The notes: a model not told the origin generated them from the sequence alone. A DNA stretch of 64,000 nucleotides from Agromyces protaetiae (GCF_030866785.1 NZ_CP133018.1:1550001-1614000), one strand, 5' to 3'; shown: positions 6,726 through 17,095, counted from the stretch's first letter. Translations and numbers: made by a program.

Positions 6726-8672
6726 TTGCGGTTCGTCCTCGCCATCGTGGCGTTCGCCGCCGCGGCCGTGATGATCGCGTTCGGGATCGCCCAGCGCACC
6801 GTGTTCCTCGAGCCGGACCGCGTCGCACTGCAGATCACCGCCGAGACCGGCGACGCCGACTACCTCGTGATCGGACCCGAGGCGCTCGCCGCCTACCCCG
6901 GCAAGCAGACCCTCACGATCGACGGCGAGGGGACTGCGTTCCTCGCGTACGGCCGTACCTCCGACGTGCTGGCCTGGATCGGTGACGACGAGTACGCCGA
7001 GATCGGCTACGACGCCGAGGCGGGCGAGCTCACGGCGCGAGTGGTGGACCCGACCGAGAGCGACGCGTCCGACGGGCAGGACACGGACGACGCCGACGAG
7101 GCACCGGCGACCGATTCGCCCGCGACCGATGTGCCCGCCACCGAGACACCGTCGGCCGACGCCGCGGCTCCCGTCTCGCCCGCCGGCTCCGACCTCTGGC
7201 TCGATGAGCTGAGCGAGGAGGGCACGCTGACCACCACGGTCGACGTTCCCGCGGGCGTCTCGATGCTGGTGGCGTCCGGCAGCGACGACCCGGTACCCGA
7301 TGAGGTCGCCATCACGTGGCCGCTGGACAACTCGACGCCGTGGTTCGGCCCGCTGCTCACGGGTGGCGCGATCGCCTTCCTCGTCGGGTTCGCTCTCATG
7401 ATCTCCGGGATCATCCATCACCGGCGTTCACGCGGGCCTCGACGCAATCTGCCGAAGGGCGGCCCCAGACGGGCCCGCCGCACGCGGGCGCAGCCGACGC
7501 CGGTCGTCGAGGACACCCCGGCCGCCGGCGAACGAGGCGGCGCGACGGGCGAGTCGCGATCGGCCGGGCGACGCGCACTGATCGCCGGCGTGGTGCTCGT
7601 GCCCGCGTTGAGCCTCACGGCGTGCTCGGCCGAGTACTGGCCGACGTTCGAGCAGGCGCCGGCGACGACCGCTCCGGCCACGGTTCCGGCGACGGTCGCG
7701 CCCGAAGAGGCCGATGCCGACGCCGAGGCCGGGAGCGACGCCGAGGAGGCCGAATCCGTCGAGCCGGCCGTGACGGTTCCGCAGATGGAGCTCATCATGC
7801 GGAAGCTCTCCGACTCGGCCGCGGCGGCCGACGAGGCGCGCGACCCGGCGCTCGCCGCCGAGCGGTTCACCGGGCCCGCACTCACCGCGCGCGAGGCGAA
7901 CTACGCCATCCGCGGCGTGCTGCCCGAACATCCGGCGGCGACGGCGATCCCGGCCGCGCCGCTCGAGATCACCCTGCCGCAACAGTCGAAGGCCGGCATC
8001 TGGCCGCGAACGGTGCTCACGATCGTGAAGAACGGCGACGACCCGACCGTCGCGCCCTCGTCGCTCGTGCTCGTCCAGCAGTCGCCGCGCGACAACTTCA
8101 AGATCCTCTACGCGATGTCGCTCGTCCCCGACGCCGACCCGCCGGAGGTCGCGCCCGCCTCCATCGGTGCGCCGCTCGTCTCCCCGCAGTCCAAGCTGCT
8201 CGTCCTCGCGCCCGACCAGGTGGCGGCGGCGTACGCCGACGTGCTCATCCAGGGCACCGCATCACAGTACGCCGAGCTGTTCGAGACCGAGGGGGATGTG
8301 CTGCTCCAGCAGCTCGGCCCCGAGGGTCAGACCGCGACCAACGAGACCCTCCCGGCGACGGCGGATGCGACGTACACCACCCAGGCCGGATCGAGCCCGC
8401 CCATCGCGCTCGCGACGAACGACTCCGGTGCGATGGTCTCGGTGTCGGTCACGCAGACCGAGAAGGTGACGCCGAACGATGGCGGTACGCTCGGATTCGG
8501 CGATGGCCAGCCCGGCGGTGCGCTCAGCGGATTCACCGGGAAGAGCGCCAAGGGCGTGCAACGCGAGATCGGCATCCAGGTGCTCTTCTACGTTCCCGCG
8601 GTCGGCTCGGACGAGAAGATCCGCGTCCTCGGCTGGTCGGAAAGCTTGATCGGAGCATCGGAGGTCCCGTGA
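6726..8672 (+). CDS. Large multi-anchor exported protein, function unknown
   Basis: A 648-residue protein I do not recognise. It starts with a membrane segment (residues about 2-22) and an acidic Ala/Pro/Thr-rich stretch. A second membrane segment near 208-235 (LLTGGAIAFLVGFALMISGI) is followed by an Arg-rich cytoplasmic-looking loop. A third hydrophobic stretch near 285-300 ends in a lipobox-like ALSLTAC. The remaining half is soluble and repetitive in Ala, Pro and Thr. The internal lipobox suggests that two reading frames, a membrane protein and a lipoprotein, have fused. TTG 6726 is 5 nt after GGAGG; GTG 6720 would overlap the SD. It is coupled to the thioredoxin/TPR gene by a GTGA overlap. 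Confidence 0.75.
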   Translation: MRFVLAIVAFAAAAVMIAFGIAQRTVFLEPDRVALQITAETGDADYLVIGPEALAAYPGKQTLTIDGEGTAFLAYGRTSDVLAWIGDDEYAEIGYDAEAGELTARVVDPTESDASDGQDTDDADEAPATDSPATDVPATETPSADAAAPVSPAGSDLWLDELSEEGTLTTTVDVPAGVSMLVASGSDDPVPDEVAITWPLDNSTPWFGPLLTGGAIAFLVGFALMISGIIHHRRSRGPRRNLPKGGPRRARRTRAQPTPVVEDTPAAGERGGATGESRSAGRRALIAGVVLVPALSLTACSAEYWPTFEQAPATTAPATVPATVAPEEADADAEAGSDAEEAESVEPAVTVPQMELIMRKLSDSAAAADEARDPALAAERFTGPALTAREANYAIRGVLPEHPAATAIPAAPLEITLPQQSKAGIWPRTVLTIVKNGDDPTVAPSSLVLVQQSPRDNFKILYAMSLVPDADPPEVAPASIGAPLVSPQSKLLVLAPDQVAAAYADVLIQGTASQYAELFETEGDVLLQQLGPEGQTATNETLPATADATYTTQAGSSPPIALATNDSGAMVSVSVTQTEKVTPNDGGTLGFGDGQPGGALSGFTGKSAKGVQREIGIQVLFYVPAVGSDEKIRVLGWSESLIGASEVP

Positions 8673-9592
8673 CGAATCCCATCCCGCCGTCGGCCGGTCT
8701 GCGCGGAGCGGTCGACCTGTCATCCCTCGTCCAGGGTCCGCCGCCCGCCGGGGGCGCCTCGGCGCCCGCGGGCGACGCGCTCGTCTTCCCGACCGACGAC
8801 CAGGCGTTCACCGAGACGCTCGAGCGCTCACGCAGCGTCCCCGTCGTCATCGTGCTCTGGGCGTCGTGGAGCGAGCCGTCCACCGAGCTCGTCGCGACGC
8901 TCGAGCGGCTGGTCCGTGCGCGCAGCGGGCGGCTGGTCCTCGCGACCGCCGACGCCGACCGCAGCCCTCAGCTGGTGCAGGCGTTGCAGGCCCAGTCGGT
9001 GCCCACGGTGGTCGCGTTGGTCGCCGGCCAGCCGGTGCCGCTCTTCCAGGGTCCGCAGCCCGACGAGGTGATCGACGAGGTCTTCGACCAGCTGCTCCAG
9101 CTCGCCGCGCAGCACGGCGTCACGGGCACGGTCGAGGCGCCCGAGGGAGCCGAGACTCAGGAGCCGGCCGAAGCGCCGCTGCCGCCGCTGCACCAGGAGG
9201 CGTACGACGCGATCGCACAGGGCGACTACGACGCCGCTGCGGCGGCGTACCGCACGGCGATCGCGCAGGACCCGCGCGACGCGCTCGCCGTGGCCGGGCT
9301 CGCGCAGGCGAATCTGCTGGGCCGGCTGCAGGGGAAATCGCTCGACGAGATCCGCAATGCGGCCGCGGCGAACCCCGGCAGCCTCGACGCGCAGCTCGAC
9401 GTCGCCGACCTCGACCTGTCCGGCGGGCACGTCGACGACGCGTTCGCGCGTCTGCTCGACCTGTTCCCGACGCTCGATGCCGAGGGCAAGGGCCGGGTGC
9501 GTGAGCGTCTGATCGAGCTGTTCGAGGTCGTCGGCACCGACGATCCCCGCGTGGCCGCCGCGCGGCGACGGCTCGCGAACCTGCTCTACTGA
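8669..9592 (+). CDS. Thioredoxin-fold/TPR protein (YbbN/CnoX-like co-chaperone)
   Basis: A 307-residue protein with a thioredoxin-like domain (residues about 40-150) and C-terminal tetratricopeptide-type helices from about 180 ([20 protein letters not shown], then [20 protein letters not shown]). This is the layout of YbbN/CnoX, a holdase that hands substrates to chaperones. The active-site segment reads WASWSEPS where thioredoxin has W-C-x-x-C, so disulfide chemistry is lost. GTG 8669 overlaps the upstream stop and follows GGAGG. Its 3' end overlaps the convergent glgB by 7 bp, so both stop codons fall inside the other gene. Confidence 0.88.
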   Translation: MTNPIPPSAGLRGAVDLSSLVQGPPPAGGASAPAGDALVFPTDDQAFTETLERSRSVPVVIVLWASWSEPSTELVATLERLVRARSGRLVLATADADRSPQLVQALQAQSVPTVVALVAGQPVPLFQGPQPDEVIDEVFDQLLQLAAQHGVTGTVEAPEGAETQEPAEAPLPPLHQEAYDAIAQGDYDAAAAAYRTAIAQDPRDALAVAGLAQANLLGRLQGKSLDEIRNAAAANPGSLDAQLDVADLDLSGGHVDDAFARLLDLFPTLDAEGKGRVRERLIELFEVVGTDDPRVAAARRRLANLLY

Positions 9593-11808
9593 CCCGCCGA
9601 GTACCTGAACCAGACCGCGCCGAGTGGCGGCAGCGTGAACTCGGCGGAGGCCGGACGACCCGCCCACGGGACATCCGTCGCCTCGACCGCGCCGAGGTTG
9701 CCGACGCCTGAACCGCCGAACTCGGCCGCATCGGAGTTGAGGATCTCGGTCCAGCGGCCCTCGGCCGGGAGGCCGAGCCGGAAGCCGTGGTGCGGCGCGC
9801 CCGAGAAGTTCACGACGCACAGCACCGGCGTACGCTCGCGGTCGTAGCGCAGGAACGCGATGACGTTCTCGGCGGCGGCACCGCCCTCGACCCATTCGAA
9901 CCCGGCCGAGTCGTCGTCGAGCTGCCAGAGCGCCGGCAGGTCGCGGTACACGCGGTTCAGCGCGGCCACGAACTCGGCGAGCTGGTGGTGGGACGGCTGG
10001 TCGAGGATCCACCAGTCCAGCCCGCGTTCCTCGCTCCACTCGGAGAGCTGCCCGAACTCCTGGCCCATGAACAGCAGCTGCTTGCCGGGGTGCGCCCACA
10101 TGTACGCGAGGTAGGCGCGGGTGTTGGCGAGCTGCTGCCAGTGGTCGCCCGGCATCTTGCGCACGAGCGAGCCCTTGCCGTGCACGACCTCGTCGTGGCT
10201 GATCGGCAGGATGAAGTGCTCGCTGAACGCGTAGAGGAACGAGAACGTCAGGTCGTGATGGTGGTGCGAGCGGTACATCGGGTCCTTCTGGATGTACTGC
10301 AGGGTGTCGTGCATCCAGCCCATGTTCCACTTGTACCCGAACCCGAGTCCGCCCGAGCTCGTGGGCCCGGTGACGCCCGGCCAGCTCGTCGACTCCTCGG
10401 CGATCATGACCACGCCGGGGCGGCGTTTGTACGCCGTGGCGGTGACCTCCTGGAGGAAGCCGATCGCCTCGAGGTTCTCGCGCCCGCCGTGGATGTTCGG
10501 CACCCACTCGCCCTCGTTGCGCGAGTAGTCCAGGTAGAGCATCGAGGCGACCGCGTCGACCCGCAGCCCGTCGACGTGGAACTCCTCGAGCCAGAACAGG
10601 GCGTTGGCGACCAGGAAGTTCCGCACGCGCGGGTTGCCGTAGTCGAAGACGTAGGTGCCCCAGTCCTTCTGCTCGCCGCGGCGTGGATCGGGGTGCTCGT
10701 AGAGCGGTTCGCCGTCGAATCGTGCGAGGGCCCAGTCATCCTTCGGGAAGTGCCCTGGGACCCAGTCCATGATGACGCCGATGCCGGCCTGGTGCAGGCG
10801 GTCGATCAGGTAGCGCAGGTCGTCGGGCGTGCCGAAGCGGCTGGTCGCCGCGTAGTAGCCGGTCACCTGATAGCCCCACGAGCCGCCGAACGGATGCTCC
10901 GCCAGGGGCATGAACTCGACATGGGTGTAGCCGAGCCAGTGCACGTATTCGATGAGCTCGTCGGCGACCTCGCGGTACCCGCGACCGGGCCGCCACGAGC
11001 CGAGGTGGAGCTCGTAGATGCTCATGGGGCGCTCGTGCAGGTTCGTGGCCGCCCGGCGAGACATCCATTCGCCGTCCTGCCAGTCGTGATGGCTCTCGGA
11101 GACGACCGACGCGGTCGCCGGAGCGATCTCGGCCTGCCGGGCCATCGGGTCGGCCTTCATGATCCACTCGCCCCACTGCGTGAGCAGCTCGAACTTGTAG
11201 GTCGTGCCGGGCTCGAGGTCGGGGACGAACAGCTCCCAGACGCCGCTGCCGCCCATGCTGCGCATGGCGTGGCCCTGGCCGTCCCAGCGGTTGAAGTCGC
11301 CCACGACGCGCACGGCTCGTGCGCGCGGCGCCCAGACGGTGAACGCGGTGCCGGCGACGTGACCGCCGGCGCCCCAGTGCTCGCGGTGGTGCGCGCCGAG
11401 CGCGTTCCAGAGCTCCTCGTGCCGGCCCTCGTGGATGAGGTGCAGGTCGAGCTCGCCGATCGTGGGCCCGAACCGGTAGGGGTCGTCGCTCACCCATTCG
11501 CCGCCGTCGGCGTAGCGCGCGAGCAGCCGGTAGCCGGTCGGGCCGAAGTCGCCGGCTCCGGCCCAGATGCCGTGACCGAGGTGGGCCATGGGCACCCGGC
11601 TGCCGTCGTCGAGTACCGCGTCGACCGACTCGGCGAGCGGGCGTCGCGCGCGGATCACGGTGTGCGGGCCGGCATCGCCCGGGACGTCGAACCCGTGCAG
11701 GCCGAGCACCGCGTGCGGATCGGATGAGCGCCCCTCGGCGACCGCGCCGAGCAGGTCGTCGGCGACCGGGGGGCCGGGCCGGGCCGGGCCGGGCGTGACG
11801 TCAGGCAT
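9586..11808 (-). CDS. glgB: 1,4-alpha-glucan branching enzyme
   Basis: Introduces alpha-1,6 branches into linear alpha-1,4-glucan, acting on the product of GlgE. The 740-residue protein has an N-terminal CBM48-type region ([20 protein letters not shown]) and a GH13 catalytic core. Conserved regions are DWVPGHFP (near 347), [10 protein letters not shown] with nucleophile Asp (near 416), IAEESTSW with the general acid Glu (near 469) and ISHDEVVHG (near 534). ATG 11808 was chosen because it overlaps the end of glgE by 8 nt (ATGCCTGA), which couples the pair; longer in-frame extensions are glgE antisense-like sequence. A GC-rich Pro/Gly tract follows the start. Confidence 0.96.
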   Translation of the reverse strand: MPDVTPGPARPGPPVADDLLGAVAEGRSSDPHAVLGLHGFDVPGDAGPHTVIRARRPLAESVDAVLDDGSRVPMAHLGHGIWAGAGDFGPTGYRLLARYADGGEWVSDDPYRFGPTIGELDLHLIHEGRHEELWNALGAHHREHWGAGGHVAGTAFTVWAPRARAVRVVGDFNRWDGQGHAMRSMGGSGVWELFVPDLEPGTTYKFELLTQWGEWIMKADPMARQAEIAPATASVVSESHHDWQDGEWMSRRAATNLHERPMSIYELHLGSWRPGRGYREVADELIEYVHWLGYTHVEFMPLAEHPFGGSWGYQVTGYYAATSRFGTPDDLRYLIDRLHQAGIGVIMDWVPGHFPKDDWALARFDGEPLYEHPDPRRGEQKDWGTYVFDYGNPRVRNFLVANALFWLEEFHVDGLRVDAVASMLYLDYSRNEGEWVPNIHGGRENLEAIGFLQEVTATAYKRRPGVVMIAEESTSWPGVTGPTSSGGLGFGYKWNMGWMHDTLQYIQKDPMYRSHHHHDLTFSFLYAFSEHFILPISHDEVVHGKGSLVRKMPGDHWQQLANTRAYLAYMWAHPGKQLLFMGQEFGQLSEWSEERGLDWWILDQPSHHQLAEFVAALNRVYRDLPALWQLDDDSAGFEWVEGGAAAENVIAFLRYDRERTPVLCVVNFSGAPHHGFRLGLPAEGRWTEILNSDAAEFGGSGVGNLGAVEATDVPWAGRPASAEFTLPPLGAVWFRYSAGQ

Positions 11809-13858
11809 GCGGTCTCCGATGCTTCGGCGGCTGTGCGGTCGCCGGTCGCTGCCGGACGATGTGCAGGACGTGCGCGGGACGGGTGAACGCGTCCAACCGG
11901 ACGTAGTTCGAGGCGCCCCACTCCCAGCGCTCGCCATCGACGAGGTCCTCGACGGTGAAGGTCGCGCCGGGCTCGAGCCCGAGCGCGTCGAGGTCGAGGT
12001 GCACGGTGGTCTCGCGCACGGAGTGCGGATCGACGTTCGCGACCACGATGATCGTGTCGTCGAGGCCGGTGCCGGTGAACCGCGCATCGAGGTGCTTCGA
12101 GAAGGCCAGCACCTGGTCGTCGTCGGTGCGGTGCACGTGCAGGTTGCGCAACTGCTGGAGGGCCGGATGCTCCGCCCTGATGCGGTTCAGAATGCCGAGG
12201 TAGAGCGCGAGTGACCGACCTTCGCGTTCGGCGAGGGCGAAGTCGCGGGGTTTGTACTCGTACTTCTCGTTGTCGATCGCTTCCTCGGCGCCCGGGCGGG
12301 CCACCGACTCGAAGAGCTCGAACCCGGCGTACACGCCCCAGGTGGGCGCCGCGGTCGCCGCGATCGTCGCGCGCACGGTGAAGGCCGCCGGGCCGCCGAA
12401 CTGCAGGTATTCGGTGAGGATGTCCGGCGTGTTCACGAACAGGTTCGGTCGCAGGTAGTCGGCGGTCTCCTCGGCCAGCGAGGTGAGGAACTCCTCGAGC
12501 TCCTGCTTCGTGTTGCGCCAGGTGAAGTACGTGTACGACTGCTGGAAGCCGGCGGCCGCGAGCGAACGCATCATCGCGGGCCGGGTGAACGCCTCCGCGA
12601 GGAACACCACGTCGGGGTCGTCGGCGTTCACGGCGGCGATGAGTCGTTCCCAGAAGGCCAGCGGCTTCGTGTGCGGGTTGTCGACGCGGAAGATGCGCAC
12701 ACCCTGTGCGATCCAGTGCCGCACGATCCTGAGCACTTCGGCGTAGATGCCCTCGGGGTCGTCGTCGAAGTTGACGGGGTAGATGTCCTGGTACTTCTTC
12801 GGCGGGTTCTCCGCGTAGCGGATGGTGCCGTCGGGCAGCACCGTGAACCACTCCGGATGCTCGGCCACCCACGGATGGTCGGGTGAGGCCTGCAGCGCCA
12901 GATCGAGCGCCACCTCGATGCCGAGGGCGTTCGCCCGACGCACGAACGCGCGGAAATCGGCGAGCGTGCCGAGGTCGGGGTGGATCGTGTCATGGCCGCC
13001 TGCGCTGCCGTCGGCGAGCGGGCCGCCGATCGCCCAGGGCGATCCCGGATCCCCGGGTCCCGGATCGAGCGTGTTGTTGCGTCCCTTGCGATTGGTCTGC
13101 CCGATCGGATGGATCGGCGGGAGGTAGAGCACATCGAAGCCCATCGCCGCGACGCCGTCGAGCCGCTTCGCGGCGGTCTTGAAGGTGCCGCTCTTCCAGG
13201 TGCCGTCCTTCAGGCGCTTGGCGCCCTCCGAGCGTGGGAAGAACTCGTACCAGCTGCCGACGCCGGCACGGCGCCGCTCGACGAGGAGCTCGTGCTCCTC
13301 GGTCAGGCTCACGAGGGCCGCGAGGGGTCGGGCGTCGAACTCCTGGAGCGCGGGGTCGTCGACGAGCAGGCGGCGCGCGACAGGCGGGGTACCGGGCGCC
13401 CGCAGGTCAGCGGCCAGGGTGGTGAGCCGCTTGCGGACGGCGGCGGGGCGGGTGCGTTCGGCCGCCGCGCGTTCGAGCAGTCGTGCGCCGATCTCGTACA
13501 TGAGCTCGACGTCGACGCCCGCGTCGATCTTGAGCGCCGCATCGTGGCGCCACGTCGCGACCTCGTCGCCGAATCCCTCGACCTGCCAGCGCCAGACACC
13601 CTGCTCGCCGACCTGGACGAGGGCCTCCCAGCGGTCGGTCCCGGCCGCCAGCGCACGCATGCGGTGACGCTGGGTCTCGCCAGACGGCGAGACGAGCGAC
13701 AGCATCGCGCCGACGACGTCGTGGCCCTCGCGGAACACCGTCGCGCGGAACGGTACGACCTCTCCCGAATACGCCTTCGGCCGCCATCTCGGATCGGGGG
13801 CGGCCGGACTCAACTGGATCACCGGGATGCGGTGCACGAGCGGGTCAGGTGAGATCAC
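11801..13858 (-). CDS. glgE: Maltosyltransferase (alpha-1,4-glucan:maltose-1-phosphate)
   Basis: GlgE extends alpha-1,4-glucans by transferring maltosyl units from maltose-1-phosphate, the key enzyme of the actinobacterial GlgE route. The 685-residue protein has the family N-terminal domain ([20 protein letters not shown]) and GH13 core motifs: [24 protein letters not shown] with the nucleophile Asp near residue 391, and FLAEAFTRP near 417. GTG 13858 is preceded by a well-spaced -10 and starts where family homology begins; the in-frame ATG 13894 would lie upstream of that -10. It overlaps glgB by 8 nt. Confidence 0.95.
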   Translation of the reverse strand: MISPDPLVHRIPVIQLSPAAPDPRWRPKAYSGEVVPFRATVFREGHDVVGAMLSLVSPSGETQRHRMRALAAGTDRWEALVQVGEQGVWRWQVEGFGDEVATWRHDAALKIDAGVDVELMYEIGARLLERAAAERTRPAAVRKRLTTLAADLRAPGTPPVARRLLVDDPALQEFDARPLAALVSLTEEHELLVERRRAGVGSWYEFFPRSEGAKRLKDGTWKSGTFKTAAKRLDGVAAMGFDVLYLPPIHPIGQTNRKGRNNTLDPGPGDPGSPWAIGGPLADGSAGGHDTIHPDLGTLADFRAFVRRANALGIEVALDLALQASPDHPWVAEHPEWFTVLPDGTIRYAENPPKKYQDIYPVNFDDDPEGIYAEVLRIVRHWIAQGVRIFRVDNPHTKPLAFWERLIAAVNADDPDVVFLAEAFTRPAMMRSLAAAGFQQSYTYFTWRNTKQELEEFLTSLAEETADYLRPNLFVNTPDILTEYLQFGGPAAFTVRATIAATAAPTWGVYAGFELFESVARPGAEEAIDNEKYEYKPRDFALAEREGRSLALYLGILNRIRAEHPALQQLRNLHVHRTDDDQVLAFSKHLDARFTGTGLDDTIIVVANVDPHSVRETTVHLDLDALGLEPGATFTVEDLVDGERWEWGASNYVRLDAFTRPAHVLHIVRQRPATAQPPKHRRPHA

Positions 13859-13864
13859 GTCTCG

Positions 13865-13870
13865 ACCGTA
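13865..13870 (-). promoter_or_regulatory. Leaderless promoter -10 (TACGGT) of glgE
   Basis: TACGGT on the minus strand is separated by 6 nt from GTG 13858, so the mRNA probably begins at the start codon. This supports the shorter glgE start. Confidence 0.6.
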
Positions 13871-13927
13871 TCGCCTCGGCCCGCCGAGCGGCACGGGTTG
13901 ACGCGGACGGGGCCGGACTCGTCGCGT

Positions 13928-13954
13928 CGGTGACCGCCCGGCGATCGGTCACCG
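13928..13954. promoter_or_regulatory. Inverted repeat between divergent glgE and glgP
   Basis: CGGTGACCG and CGGTCACCG form a perfect 9-bp inverted repeat around a 9-nt spacer. It lies about 50-77 bp before the predicted glgP transcription start and 70-96 bp before that of glgE, a position suited to an operator controlling both sides. A hairpin is also possible. No regulator is identified. Confidence 0.45.
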
Positions 13955-13992
13955 CATGGGGACTGTTCACATCGCCGTCATCTCGGGGCGCA

Positions 13993-13998
13993 TAGGGT
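13993..13998 (+). promoter_or_regulatory. Leaderless promoter -10 (TAGGGT) of glgP
   Basis: TAGGGT ends 6 nt before GTG 14005; no Shine-Dalgarno sequence lies between. Confidence 0.6.
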
Positions 13999-14004
13999 GT
14001 CGGT

Positions 14005-16572
14005 GTGAAGCCGATCCGGAGATTCACCGTCCGTGCGGTCGTGCCGCCAGCGCTCGAGGCGCTCGACGAGCTCGCCGGCAACCTCAGATGGGCCTGGCAC
14101 GAGCCGACCCGGCGCGTGTTCGAGCACATCGATCCCGAGGCGTGGCTCCGGTCGGGTCGGGACCCGGGCGCACTCCTCGGCGAGGTCGCGCCGTCCCGGC
14201 TCGACGAGCTGGCCGGCGACGAGGGGTACGTGGCCTGGGCCGAACGCGAACGCGCCGGTCTGCGCACGTACCTGAGCGACCCCCGGTGGTACCAGTCGAT
14301 CGGGGACGACGCACCGAACGGCATCGCGTACTTCTCGCCCGAGTTCGGCATCGCCGAGGCCCTGCCGCAGTATTCGGGCGGGCTCGGCATCCTCGCGGGC
14401 GACCACCTGAAGGCGGCGAGCGATCTCGGTGTGCCGATCACCGCCGTCGGCTTGTTCTACAAGGCGGGGTACTTCTCGCAGTCGATCTCGGCCGACGGCT
14501 GGCAGCAGGAACGGTATCCGGCGCAGGACCCCGACGGCCTGCCGCTGTCGCTCGTCCGCAACCCCGACGGGTCCGCGGTGCAGATCACGCTCGGGCTGCC
14601 AGACGGTCGGGCGCTCGTGGCGCGGGTCTGGCTGGCCAAGGTCGGCCGGGTCCCGCTGCTGCTGCTCGACACGGACGTGCCCGCGAACGACGACGATCTG
14701 CGGTCGGTGACCGACCGGCTCTACGGCGGCAGCGGGGAGCACCGGCTCCTGCAGGAGCTGCTGCTCGGCGTCGGTGGCGCCCGCGCGCTCGCCGCATGGA
14801 CCGACCTGCACGGCGGCGCAGGTCCCGAGGTGTTCCATCTGAACGAGGGTCACGCCGGATTCCTCGGGCTCGAGCGGATCTCGTCGCTCATCGCCGACGG
14901 GCTCGCCTTCAGCGAGGCGCTGCAGGTCGTGCGGGCGAGCACGGTCTTCACGACCCATACGCCCGTCCCGGCCGGCATCGACCGGTTCGACCGGGGGCTC
15001 GTCGAGCGGTACCTCACGAACGCGCTGCTGCCGGGCATCGATCCGGCGGACGCCCTGGCGCTCGGCGTCGAGCCCGGTGCCGATCCCGCGACGAGCGCGT
15101 TCAACATGGCGATGATGGGGCTGCGGCTCGCCCAGCACGCCAACGGCGTCTCGCGCCTGCACGGTGAGGTGAGCCGCCGCATGTTCTCGTCGCTGTGGCC
15201 GGGCTTCAGCGACGATGAGGTGCCGATCACGTCGGTCACGAACGGCGTGCACGCGCCGACCTGGACGGATCCCGCGCTGCTCGAGCTGAGCGCCGACCGG
15301 CTCGGCACCGAGGACGCCGAGCACGCCGACTGGCTGAGCGCGGCGCTCGCCGACGGCGAGCTGTGGTCGGTGAAGCGACGCATGCGCACGCAGCTCGTCG
15401 AAGATGCGCGGCGCCGGCTCGCGTCGGCCTGGTCGGCGCAGAACGACGGCGCCGCGGCCCCCGGCTGGATCGACGACGTGCTCGACCCCGAGGCTTTGAC
15501 CGTAGGCTTCGCCCGCCGCGTGCCCACGTACAAGCGGCTCACGCTCATGTTGCAAGACCCCGACCGGCTGAAGGCGATCCTCACGAACCCCGAGCGCCCG
15601 GTGCAGTTCGTGATCGCGGGCAAGTCGCACCCGGCCGACGACGAGGGCAAGCGTCTCATCCAGGAGCTGGTCCGGTTCGCGCAGCAGCCGGAGCTGCGCG
15701 GCCGCATCGTGTTCCTGCCCGACTACGACATGGGCATGGCCGCGACGCTCTACCCGGGCTGCGACGTGTGGCTGAACAACCCGCTCAGGCCGCTCGAGGC
15801 GTGCGGGACGTCGGGCATGAAGGCCGCGATGAACGGAGCGCTGAACCTTTCGATCCTCGACGGCTGGTGGGCCGAGTTCGCGGGCGACGACTTCGGCTGG
15901 GTCATCCCGTCGGCCGACCGCGCCGGTGACGCCGCGGAACGCGACGCGCTCGAGGCAGCCGCGCTGTACGACCTGCTCGAGCACCGGATCGCGCCGGCAT
16001 ACTTCGCCCGCGACGCCGACGGCGTGCCGCGGGAGTGGGTCGGCATGCTGCGCAAGACCCTCACGAGGCTCGTCCCCGAGCTCGGCGCCGACCGCATGGT
16101 GCGCGAGTACGTCGACCGGTTGTACCGGCACGCGTGGCGGCACGCTCGGGCGGTGACCGCCGATCACGCGCGCGGAGCGCGCGAACTCGCGGCGTACGGC
16201 GCCCGGGTCCGTGCGGCGTGGTCCGGCGTCGCGGTCGTGCACGTCGAGTCGGGCGGCGTCGAGGCGCCGCACGTCGGCGACGAGCTCAAGCTTCGCGCGT
16301 ATGTCGCGCTCGGCGAGCTGTCACCCGACGACGTCGAGGTCGAGGTCGTCTACGGTCGCGCCGGCGGCGACGACACGATCCGCGACGGCCGGCGCGAGCC
16401 GCTGGCTCCCGTGACCGGGACGGGCGAGGCGGATGCCTCGTCGCCGCGCATGTACGAGGGCCGCGTGGTCCTCGACCGGGCCGGCGCCTTCGGCTACACG
16501 GTGCGCGTCGTCCCGAAGCATCCGTTGCTGTTGAGCACGGCGGAGCTGGGGCTCGTCGCGGTCGCCCGCTGA
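14005..16572 (+). CDS. glgP: Alpha-glucan (glycogen) phosphorylase
   Basis: Releases glucose-1-phosphate from the non-reducing ends of alpha-1,4-glucan. The 855-residue protein is the GT35 actinobacterial form with the N-terminal extension (LDELAGNLRWAWHEPTRRVF). PLP-binding motif CGTSGMKAAMNGALNLSILD has the Schiff-base Lys at about residue 606; VFHLNEGHAGF and FAPEFG-type FSPEFGIAEALPQYSGGLG are the substrate-site segments. It is divergent from glgE-glgB and convergent with ybaK-glgX, so synthesis and breakdown genes sit together. The start is GTG 14005, directly after a leaderless promoter. Confidence 0.96.
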   Translation: MKPIRRFTVRAVVPPALEALDELAGNLRWAWHEPTRRVFEHIDPEAWLRSGRDPGALLGEVAPSRLDELAGDEGYVAWAERERAGLRTYLSDPRWYQSIGDDAPNGIAYFSPEFGIAEALPQYSGGLGILAGDHLKAASDLGVPITAVGLFYKAGYFSQSISADGWQQERYPAQDPDGLPLSLVRNPDGSAVQITLGLPDGRALVARVWLAKVGRVPLLLLDTDVPANDDDLRSVTDRLYGGSGEHRLLQELLLGVGGARALAAWTDLHGGAGPEVFHLNEGHAGFLGLERISSLIADGLAFSEALQVVRASTVFTTHTPVPAGIDRFDRGLVERYLTNALLPGIDPADALALGVEPGADPATSAFNMAMMGLRLAQHANGVSRLHGEVSRRMFSSLWPGFSDDEVPITSVTNGVHAPTWTDPALLELSADRLGTEDAEHADWLSAALADGELWSVKRRMRTQLVEDARRRLASAWSAQNDGAAAPGWIDDVLDPEALTVGFARRVPTYKRLTLMLQDPDRLKAILTNPERPVQFVIAGKSHPADDEGKRLIQELVRFAQQPELRGRIVFLPDYDMGMAATLYPGCDVWLNNPLRPLEACGTSGMKAAMNGALNLSILDGWWAEFAGDDFGWVIPSADRAGDAAERDALEAAALYDLLEHRIAPAYFARDADGVPREWVGMLRKTLTRLVPELGADRMVREYVDRLYRHAWRHARAVTADHARGARELAAYGARVRAAWSGVAVVHVESGGVEAPHVGDELKLRAYVALGELSPDDVEVEVVYGRAGGDDTIRDGRREPLAPVTGTGEADASSPRMYEGRVVLDRAGAFGYTVRVVPKHPLLLSTAELGLVAVAR

Positions 16573-16580
16573 CGCGGTCG

Positions 16581-16603
16581 CCGCGCGATGGCACGACGCG
16601 CGG
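16581..16603. terminator. Hairpin between convergent glgP and ybaK
   Basis: CCGCGCG and CGCGCGG pair over 7 bp around a 9-nt loop in the 31-bp gap between the two stop codons. There is no U tract, as is common in high-GC actinobacteria. A shared bidirectional terminator is likely but not proven. Confidence 0.45.
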
Positions 16604-17095
16604 TCACCGGGCGATCGGCGCGTAGCGGCCACCGGTCGCCGCGACCAGGTCGTCGGGGGCGAGTTCGAGATCGAGGCCGCGCCGGCCGCCGGAGACCAGC
16701 ACGGTCTCGCACAGGATCGCGGACTCGTCGAGGACCGTCGGCAACGGCGTCTTCTGGCCGATCGGGCTGATCCCGCCGACGACGTACCCGGTCTTCCGCT
16801 CGGCGACCCGTGGATCGGCCATCTCGGCGCGCTTGCCGCCGAGCGCGGACGCGAACGCCTTGAGGTCGAGCTGCCGCGCGACGGGGACGATGGCGACGGC
16901 GAGCGACCCGTCGACCATCGCGAGCAGGGTCTTGAAGACCCGGTCGGCGTCGACGCCCAGCTTCTCCGCCGCTTCGAGCCCGTAGGCGGCCGCACGCGGA
17001 TCGTGATCGTAGGTGTGCGCGGTGAAGGCGATGCCGTCGCGGGTGAGGGCGACGGTGGCGGGCGTGCCCGCCGAGGCATCCGCTCGCTTCGCCAT
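16604..17095 (-). CDS. ybaK: YbaK/EbsC-type aminoacyl-tRNA deacylase
   Basis: Probable Cys-tRNA(Pro)/Cys-tRNA(Cys) deacylase that clears mischarged tRNA. The 163-residue protein carries the family pattern throughout: AAYGLEAAEKLGVDADRVFK, the conserved K in TLLAMVDGSLAVAIVP, AEMADPRVAERKTGYVVGGI and SPIGQKTPLPTVLDE, where the invariant Gly-Gly-x-Ser-Pro loop and Lys lie. ATG 17095 overlaps the last base of the glgX stop codon (TGATG), so it is co-translated with glgX. The pairing with a glycogen gene appears to be positional only. Confidence 0.92.
   Translation of the reverse strand: MAKRADASAGTPATVALTRDGIAFTAHTYDHDPRAAAYGLEAAEKLGVDADRVFKTLLAMVDGSLAVAIVPVARQLDLKAFASALGGKRAEMADPRVAERKTGYVVGGISPIGQKTPLPTVLDESAILCETVLVSGGRRGLDLELAPDDLVAATGGRYAPIAR

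Noticed and set aside
13859..13894. Longer glgE start at ATG 13894
   Set aside because: It would lie upstream of the best -10 and adds residues that do not look like the family N-terminus.
16601..16609. CGGTCACCG near the ybaK stop as a second glg operator
   Set aside because: Only one half of the dyad is present, and it lies within coding sequence and a hairpin, so it is probably chance.
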